64,000 nucleotides of DNA from positions 146,876,917 through 146,940,916 of the forward strand of contig NC_053391.1 in NCBI RefSeq assembly GCF_905171765.1, read 5' to 3'. The notes beneath the pieces were generated by a model that was not told where the DNA came from, ran no database searches, and worked only from the letters and a program-made list of their open reading frames with translations. The stretch is from Bufo bufo (Eukaryota; Chordata; Amphibia; Anura; Bufonidae). A program made the translations under genes and the position numbers. Positions 57,060 to 64,000 of this stretch are shown piece by piece. Each line of letters starts with the position of its first letter. Within the stretch, counting starts at the first letter, position 1.

Positions 57060-59660
57060 TTCTGAGCACCTGTCATGTTTCCTGAGGTTCTACAATGCCC
57101 AGACAGTACAAACACCCCACAAATGACCCCATTTCTGAAAGTACACACCCTAAGGTATTCGCTGATGGGCATAGTGAGTTCATAGAACTTTTTATTTTTT
57201 GTCACAAGTTAGCGGAAAATTATGATTTTTTTTTTTTTTTTTTTTTTCTTACAAAGTCTCATATTCCACTAACTTGTGACAAAAAATAAAAAGTTCTATG
57301 AACTCACTATGCCCATCAGCGAATACCTTGGGGTCTCTTCTTTCCAAAATGGGGTCACTTGTGGGGTAGTTATACTGCCCTGGCATTCTAGGGGCCCAAA
57401 TGTGTGGTAAGGAGTTTGAAATCAAATTCTGTAAAAAATGACCTGTGAAATCCGAAAGGTGCTCTTTGGAATATGGGCCCCTTTGCCCACCTAGGCTGCA
57501 AAAAAGTGTCACACATCTGGTATCTCCATACTCAGGAGAAGGTGGGGAATGTGTTTTGGGGTGTCATTTTATATATACCCATGCTGGGTGAGAGAAATAT
57601 CTTGGCAAAAGACAACTTTTCCCATTTTTTTATACAAAGTTGTCATTTGACCAAGATATTTATCTCACCCAGCATGGGTATATGTAAAAAGACACCCCAA
57701 AACACATTCCTCAACTTCTCCTGAGTACGGGGATACCAGATGTGTGACACTTTTTTGCAGCCTAGGTGGGCAAAGGGGCCCATATTCCAAAGAGCACCTT
57801 TCGGATTTCACTCCTCATTTTTTCCTGAATTTGATTTCAAACTCCTTACCACACATTTGGGCCCCTAGAATACCAGGGCAGTATAACTACCCCACAAGTG
57901 ACCCCATTTTGGAAAGAAGACACCCCAAGGTATTCCGTGAGGGGCATGGCGAGTTCCTAGAATTTTTTATTTTTTGTCACAAGTTAGTGGAAAATGATGA
58001 TTTTCTTTTTTTTTTTTTTTTTCATACAAAGTCTCATATTCCACAAACTTGTGACAAAAAATAAAAACTTCCATGAACTCACTATGCCCATCAGCGAATA
58101 CCTTGGGGTCTCTTCTTTCCAAAATGGGGTCACTTGTGGGGTAGTTATACTGCCCTGGCATTCTAGGGGCCCAAATGTGTGGTAAGTAGGTAAATGACCT
58201 GTGAAATCCGAAAGGTGCTCTTTTGAATGTGGGCCCCTTTGCCCACCTAGGCTGCAAAAAAGTGTCACACATCTGGTATCCCCGTACTCAGGAGAAGTTG
58301 AGGAATGTGTTTTGGGGTGTCTTTTTACATATACCCATGCTGGGTGAGATAAATATCTTGGTCAAATGCCAACTTTGTATAAAAAAATGGGAAAAGTTGT
58401 CTTTTGCCAAGATATTTCTCTCACCCAGCATGGGTATATGTAAAATGACACCCCAAAACACATTCCCCAACTTCTCCCAATTACGGAGATACCAGATGTG
58501 TGACACTTTTTTGCAGCCTAGGTGGGCAAAGGGGCCCATATTCAAAAGAGCACCTTTCGGATTTCACAGGTCATTTTTTACAGAATTTGATTTCAAACTC
58601 CTTACCACACATTTGGGCCCCTAGAATGCCAGGGCAGTATAACTACCCCACAAGTGACCCCATTTTGGAAAGAAGAGACCCCAAGGTATTCGCTGATGGG
58701 CATAGTGAGTTCATGGAACTTTTTATTTTTTGTCACAAGTTAGTGGAATATGAGACTTTGTATGAAAAAAAATAAAAAAAAAATAAGCATTTTCCACTAA
58801 CTTGTGACAAAAAATAAAAAATTCTAGGAACTCGCCATGCCCCTCACGGAATACCTTGGGGTGTCTTCTTTCCAAAATGGGGTCACTTGTGGGGTAGTTA
58901 TACTGCCCTGGCATTTTCCAGGGGCCCTAATGTGTGGTAAGTAGGTAAATGACCTGTGAAATCCTAAAGGTGCTCTTTGGAATATGGGCCCCTTTGCCCA
59001 CCTAGGCTGCAAAAAAGTGTCACACATGTGGTATCGCCGTATTCAGGAGAAGTTGGGGAATGTGTTTTGGGGTGTCATTTTACATATACCCATGCTGGGT
59101 GAGAGAAATATCTTGGCAAAAGACAACTTTTCCCATTTTTTTATACAAAGTTGGCATTTGACCAAGATATTTCTCTCACCCAGCATGGGTATATGTAAAA
59201 TGACACCCCAAAACACATTCCCCAACTTCTCCTGAGTACGGCGATACCAGATGTGTGACACTTTTTTGCAGCCTAGATGCGCAAAGGTGCCCAAATTCCT
59301 TTTAGGAGGGCATTTTTAGACATTTGGATACCAGACTTCTTCTCACGCTTTGGGGCCCCTAGAATGCCAGAGCAGTATAAATACCCCACATGTGACCCCA
59401 TTTTGGAAAGAAGACACCCCAAGGTATTCTTTTTGGCACAAGTTAGCGGAAATTGATATTTTTAATTTTTTTCTCACAAAGTCTCCCGTTCCGCTAACTT
59501 GGGACAAAAATTTCAATCTTTCATGGACTCAATATGCCCCTCACGGAATACCTGGGGGTGTCTTCTTTCCGAAATGGGGTCACATGTGGGGTATTTATAC
59601 TGCCCTGGCATTCTAGGGGCCCTAAAGCGTGAGAAGAAGTCTGGAATATAAATGTCTAAA
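57060..59660. repeat. Array of alternating inverted ~380-bp units
   Basis: A unit of about 380 bp appears in strictly alternating orientation. One axis type is an A/T run flanked by tgtcacaagttagtggaa (near 57237, 58012, 58770, and diverged near 59470). The other lies within aactttgtataaaaaaatgg flanked by gatatttctctcacccag (near 57632, 58390, 59135). Adjacent copies are highly similar. Long open frames on both strands here are translations of the repeat. Confidence 0.88.
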
Positions 59661-59814
59661 AAATTTTACGCATTTGGATTCCGTGAGGGGTATGGTGAGT
59701 TCATGTGAGATTTTATTTTTTGACACAAGTTAGTGGAATATGAGACTTTGTAAGAAAAAAAAAAAAAAATTCTGCTAACTTGGGCCAAAAAAATATCTGA
59801 ATGGAGCCTTACAG

Positions 59815-61370
59815 AGGGGTGATCAATGACAGGGGGGTGATCAATGACAGGGGGGTGATCAATGACAGGGGGGTGATCAATGACAGGGGGGTGATCAATG
59901 ACAGGGGGAGTGATCAATGACAGGGGGGTGATCAATGACAGGGGGGTGATCAGGGAGTCTATATGGGGTGATCACCACAGTCATTGATCACGCCCCTGTA
60001 AGGCTTCATTCAGACGTCCGGATGCGTTTTGCGGATCCGATCCATCTATCAGTGCATCCGTAAAAATCATGCGGACATCTGAATGGAGCTTTACAGGGGG
60101 GTAATCAATGACAGGGGGGTGATCAGGGAGTCTATATGGGGTGATCACCACAGTCATTGATCATGCCCCTGTAAGGCTTCATTCAGACGTCCGGATGCGT
60201 TTTGCGGATCGGATCCATCTATCAGTGCATCCGTAAAAATCATGCGGACATCTGAATGGAGCTTTACAGGGGGGTAATCAATGACAGGGGGGTGATCAGG
60301 GAGTCTATATGGGGTGATCACCATAGTCATTGATCATGCCCCTGTAAGGCTTCATTCAGACGTCCGGATGCGTTTTGCGGATCGGATCCATCTATCAGTG
60401 CATCCGTAAAAATCATGCGGACATCTGAATGGAGCTTTACAGGGGGGTGATCAATGACAGGGGGGTGATCAGGGAGTCTATATGGGGTGATCACCACAGT
60501 CATTGATCATGCCCCTGTAAGGCTTCATTCAGACGTCCGGATGCGTTTTGCGGATCGGATCCATCTATCAGTGCATCCGTAAAAATCATGCGGACATCTG
60601 AATGGAGCTTTACAGGGGGGTGATCAATGACAGGGGGGTGATCAGGGAGTCTATATGGGGTGATCACCACAGTCATTGATCATGCCCCTGTAAGGCTTCA
60701 TTCAGACGTCCGGATGCGTTTTGCGGATCGGATCCATCTATCAGTGCATCCGTAAAAATCATGCGGACATCTGAATGGAGCTTTACAGGGGGGTGATCAG
60801 GGAGTCTATATGGGGTGATCACCACAGTCATTGATCATGCCCCTGTAAGGCTTCATTCAGACGTCCGGATGCGTTTTGCGGATCGGATCCATCTATCAGT
60901 GCATCCGTAAAAATCATGCGGACATCTGAATGGAGCTTTACAGGGGGGTGATCAGGGAGTCTATATGGGGTGATCACCACAGTCATTGATCACGCCCCTG
61001 TAAGGCTTCATTCAGACGTCCGGATGCGTTTTGCGGATCCGATCTATCTATCAATCAGTGGATCCGTAAAAATCATGCGGACGTCTGAATGGAGCTTTAC
61101 AGGGGGTTGATCAATGACAGGGGGGTAATCAATGACAGGGGGAGTGATCAATGACAGGGGGGTGATCAATGACAGGGGGGTGATCAGGGAGTCTATATGG
61201 GGTGATCACCACAGTCATTGATCACGCCCCTGTAAGGCTTCATTCAGACGTCCGGATGCGTTTTGCGGATCCGATCCATCTATCAGTGGATCCGTAAAAA
61301 TCATGCGGACATCTGAATGGAGCTTTACAGGGGGGTGATCAGGGAGTCTATATGGGGTGATCAGGGGTGA
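59815..61370. repeat. Satellite: ~173/155-bp units built with an 18-bp subunit
   Basis: 59815-59950 is about eight copies of the 18-bp unit gtgatcaatgacaggggg. From 59958, gtctatatggggtgatcacc recurs at about 59958, 60130, 60303, 60476, 60649, 60804, 60959, 61191 and 61346. Spacings are 172-173, then 155, 155, 232 and 155. The 173/155 difference equals one 18-bp subunit. The unit body includes ttcattcagacgtccggatg and tgcggacatctgaatggagc. Confidence 0.93.
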
Positions 61371-61450
61371 TCAGGGGCTAATAAGGGGTTAATAAGTGAC
61401 GGGGGGGGGGGTGTAGTGTAGTGTAGTGGTGCTTGGTGGGACTTTACTGA

Positions 61451-61773
61451 GCTACCTGTGTCCTCTGGTGGTCGATCCAAACAAATGGGACCACCAGAGG
61501 ACCAGGTAGCAGGTATATTAGACGCTGTTATCAAAACAGCGTCTAATATACCTGTTAGGGGTTAAAAAAAACACATCTCCAGCCTGCCAGCGAACGATCG
61601 CCGCTGGCAGGCTGGAGATCAACTCTCTTACCTTCCGTTCCTGTGAGCGCGCGCGCCTGTGTGCGCGCGTTCACAGGAAATCTCGCCCATCGCGAGATGA
61701 CGCATATATGCGTGACTCTGCGCAGGGCTGCCACCTCCGGAACGCGATCCTGCGTTAGGCGGTCCGGAGGTGG
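61451..61773. repeat. Row of consecutive perfect hairpins at the element's right end
   Basis: The hairpins are 61451-61510 (gctacctg ... caggtagc, inner cctctggtggtc), 61511-61553 (aggtatattagacgctgtt), 61575-61619 (atctccagcctgccagcg), 61640-61677 (cctgtgagcgcgcgcg), two short ones at 61681-61713, and 61731-61773 (ccacctccgga). Confidence 0.85.
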
Positions 61774-61789
61774 TTAATCCACTTGATCG

Positions 61790-62025
61790 TGCAGCTCGGC
61801 ATCTCTTCTGTCTTCTTTTTTGCTGTGTGCAGGAAAAGGACCTGTGGTGACGTCACTCCGGTCATCACATGGTCCGTCACATGATCTTTTACCATGGTGA
61901 TGGATCATGTGACGGACCATGTGATGACCGGAGTGACGTCACCACAGGTCCTTTTCCTGTGCACAGCAAAAAAGAAGACAGAAGAGAAGCCGGGCTGCGC
62001 GATCAAGTGGATTAAGGTGAGTTAA
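61790..62025. repeat. Perfect-looking palindrome with CRE octamers
   Basis: The arms tgcaggaaaaggacctgtgg and ccacaggtccttttcctgtg run inward through gtgacgtcactccggtcatc, centred near 61892. Each arm contains TGACGTCA. It is related to the hairpins at 26137 and 27100. Confidence 0.85.
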
Positions 62026-62466
62026 ATTATTATTATTATTTTTTTAACCCCTCCAGCCCTATTTTACTATGCATTCTGTATTCAGAATGCTATTATTTTC
62101 CTTTATAACCATGTTATAAGGGAAAATAATACAATCTACCCAGCACCTAACCCAAACCCGAACTTCTGTGAAGAAGTTCGGGCTTGGGTACCAAACATGC
62201 CGATTTTTCTCACGCGAGTGTAAAACGCATTACAAGGTTTTGCACTCGTGCTGAAAAATTGTGCATGTTCCCGCAACGCACCCGCACCTTTTCCCGCAAC
62301 GCCCGTGTGAAAGAGGCCTAAGGACGCAGAGACAGTTGACAGCTGGATATACCTGAGCCATTCTATGACCATAGTACAGCCACTAAAATCCAGGACTATC
62401 CTGTCAGATCCAGGACAGTTGTAAGTTATTTGATTCTGGCTGTTTAACCCATCTGATGCCACAGAC

Positions 62467-62566
62467 CAGGGATGCCAAAGCTGTGGCCCTCCAGCTGTTG
62501 CAAAACTACAACTCCCAGCATGCCTGGACAGCCTACATCTGAAGGGCCACATGTTGACCATCCCTG
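62467..62566. mobile_element. 100-bp hAT MITE
   Basis: The ends are CAGGGATG and, inverted, CAGGGATG. Duplications CCACAGAC (62459-62466) and CAACAGAC (62567-62574) differ at one base. The interior ggccctccagctgttgcaaa and aactacaactcccagcatgc is typical of a widespread vertebrate MITE. 62567-62836 is AT-rich without features. Confidence 0.7.
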
Positions 62567-62836
62567 CAACAGACAATAGTGACCATGGCACCATCAGGTA
62601 ACACAGATAATATAACATTTATTGCATGGAAGGAAAAAAAAAGTTAAAATAATAGTTGATTTACTGCTTTTCCTATTCTGACAAAAAAATGTAATAAAAC
62701 AAAAAAAATCATTTTGTATATATATAGCCCCAAATAATGCTAAAAAGAACTATAACTTGTCCCAAAAATCAACAAGCTGTCAATTAGTAAAATATGAAAT
62801 AAATTAGACATATTTGGTATTGCCACCAGTTATATA

Positions 62837-64000
62837 CACTGCATGCAGAATTATTAGGCAAATGAGTATTTTGACCACATCATCCTCTTTATGCATGTTG
62901 TCTTACTCCAAGCTGTATAGGCTCGAAAGCCTACTACCAATTAAGCATATTAGGTGATGTGCATCTCTGTAATGAGAAGGGGTGTGGTCTAATGACATCC
63001 ACACCCTATATTAGGTGTGCATAATTATTAGGCAACTTCCTTTCCTTTGGCAAAATGGGTCAAAAGAAGGACTTGACAGGCTCAGAAAAGTCAAAAATAG
63101 TGAGATATCTTGCAGAGGGATGCAGCACTTTTAAAATTGCAAAGCTTCTGAAGCGTGATCATCGAACAATCAAGCGTTTCATTCAAAATAGTCAACAGGG
63201 TCGCAAGAAGCGTGTGGAAAAACCAAGACGCAAAATAACTGCCCATGAACTGAGAAAAGTCAAGCATGCAGCTGCCAAGATGCCACTTGCCACCAGTTTG
63301 GCCATATTTCAGAGCTGCAACATCACTGGAGTGCCCAAAAGCACAAGGTGTGCAATACTCAGAGACATGGCCAAGGTAAGAAAGGCTGAAAGACGACCAC
63401 CACTGAACAAGACACACAAGCTGAAACGTCAAGACTGATTTTTCTAAGGTTTTATGGACTGATAAAATGAGAGTGAGTCTTGATGGGCCAGATGGATGGG
63501 CCGTGGCTGGATTGGTAAAGGGCAGATAGCTCCAGTCCGACTCAGACGCCAGCAAGGTGGAGGTGGAGTACTGGTTTGGGCTGGTATCATCAAAGATGAG
63601 CTTGTGGGGCCTTTTCGGGTTGAGGATGGAGTCAAGCTCAACTCCCAGTCCTACTGCCAGTTTCTGGAAGACACCTTCTTCAAGCAGTGGTACAGGAAGA
63701 AGTCTGCATCCTTCAAGAAAAACATGATTTTCATGCAGGACAATGCTCCATCACACGCGTCCAAGTACTCCACAGCGTGGCTGGCAAGAAAGGGTATAAA
63801 AGAAGAAAATCTAATGACATGGCCTCCTTGTTCACCTGATCTGAACCCCATTGAGAACCTGTGGTCCATCATCAAATGTGAGATTTACAAGGAGGGAAAA
63901 CAGTACACCTCTCTGAACAGTGTCTGGGAGGCTGTGGTTGCTGCTGCACGCAATGTTGATGGTGAACAGATCAAAACACTGACAGAATCCATGGATGGCA
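62837..64000 (+). mobile_element. DD37E Tc1/mariner element, second copy, cut by window edge
   Basis: It begins after TA with CACTGCATGCAGAATTATTA, matching the right end of the copy at 29239-30801 read inward. It is nearly identical throughout, in opposite orientation within the window, and continues beyond 64000. Confidence 0.93.
63055..64000 (+). pseudogene. DD37E transposase, frameshifted copy
   Basis: Starts MGQKKDLTGSEKSKIVRYLA and matches the intact copy at 29567-30583 to residue 127 (KLKRQD). There a 23-bp deletion between two 8-bp copies of caagactg, present in the other copy, shifts the frame. A further single-base loss lies near 63500 (gatgggccgtgg versus gatgggcccgtgg). The remaining sequence still shows the catalytic regions (TDKMRVSLDG, MIFMQDNAPSHAS, SPDLNPIENLW) in changed frames. 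Confidence 0.9.

Larger units (their letters stand above)
56629..61773. mobile_element. 5.1-kb TTAA-flanked (piggyBac-like) non-autonomous element
   Basis: TTAA flanks both ends (56625-56628, 61774-61777). Ends are CCACCTC and, inverted, CCACCTC. The host fold-back supplies the empty site: its other arm (rc of about 61995-62030) reads caccttaatccacttgatcg without the insertion, exactly the joined flanks. The interior has alternating palindromes (57060-59660), a satellite (59815-61370) and a row of hairpins (61451-61773), with no transposase. Confidence 0.75.
56206..62321. repeat. Fold-back element (CTTTCACACGGGCG ends), split by a TTAA element
   Basis: The ends taaggcacctttcatacggg and cgcccgtgtgaaagaggcct belong to the same family as the palindrome at 25866-27612. 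After removing the TTAA element, its two arms flank the hairpin at 61790-62025. Confidence 0.65.
55765..62429. mobile_element. MITE with CATACCTCCCAA ends, split by nested elements
   Basis: The left part (55765-56205) and right part (62322-62429) match the two halves of the MITE at 49871-50893, for example gcagttgagttgaatggtga at left and gcagagacagttga, ctgagccatt at right. The halves are separated by a 6.1-kb fold-back insertion. TGATTC occurs just outside both ends. Confidence 0.65.

Noticed and set aside
57060..59300. Many overlapping open frames of 80-130 codons (for example with LGGQRGPYSKEHLSDF)
   Set aside because: The same peptides occur repeatedly on both strands as a consequence of the alternating inverted units.
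1..64000. tRNA, rRNA, bacterial operons, riboswitches or replication origins
   Set aside because: None was recognised; the sequence is a eukaryotic gene with transposon-derived introns and flank.

Overview
The window is vertebrate nuclear DNA, most likely from a frog or toad. It carries one recognisable host gene buried in transposon-derived sequence. Five coding exons on the + strand (1-94, 13063-13174, 15256-15402, 18552-18657, 38033-38217) join in phase into the C-terminal two thirds of organic solute transporter alpha (SLC51A/OSTalpha), ending at a stop codon at 38215-38217. The upstream exons lie before the window. I found no tRNA, rRNA, bacterial-type operon or second host gene. The amphibian assignment rests on the repeat mix (Ngaro/DIRS retroelement, Penelope-like element, hAT, Tc1/mariner, piggyBac-like and abundant fold-back elements) and is an inference.

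Intron after exon 1 (95-13062): a TTAA-ended element (187-11376) holds two hAT insertions, each with a perfect 8-bp target duplication. One (211-4781) carries a decayed BED-finger transposase. The other (4995-11153) contains a ~30-bp minisatellite, an inverted dimer of a Penelope-like element (6675-9830) and a fold-back repeat. The next two introns hold fold-back elements, a solo LTR (16125-16666) and a LINE 3' fragment. The last intron (18658-38032) holds a dead Tc1 element (22389-23741), a 50-bp minisatellite, a 2.6-kb nested palindrome (25455-28040), a DD37E Tc1/mariner element with an open transposase (29239-30801) and a degenerate Ngaro element with gag, RT-RNase H, tyrosine recombinase and SGNH hydrolase (about 32160-37800). 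The large transposon reading frames inside the gene run almost entirely antisense to SLC51A.

Downstream of the gene: a DD41D mariner with an open transposase and ~285-bp terminal inverted repeats (39198-40852); a Penelope-related fold-back with a hammerhead-like motif at its centre, interrupted by a Tc1-like element (41026-43242); a hAT element filled by a minisatellite (46651-49165); a hAT MITE (51173-52318); and a three-level nest at 55765-62429. The core of that nest is a TTAA-flanked 5.1-kb element containing alternating palindromes, a hierarchical satellite and a run of hairpins. A second DD37E copy runs off the right edge (62837-64000).

Functionally, only SLC51A is a cellular gene. It forms the OSTalpha-OSTbeta bile-acid/steroid efflux transporter. 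The rest records repeated nested insertion. The most noteworthy items are the two open mariner-type transposases, the Ngaro hydrolase, the Penelope inverted dimer whose two arms share a nonsense codon, the hammerhead-like motif and the alternating-palindrome/satellite element.
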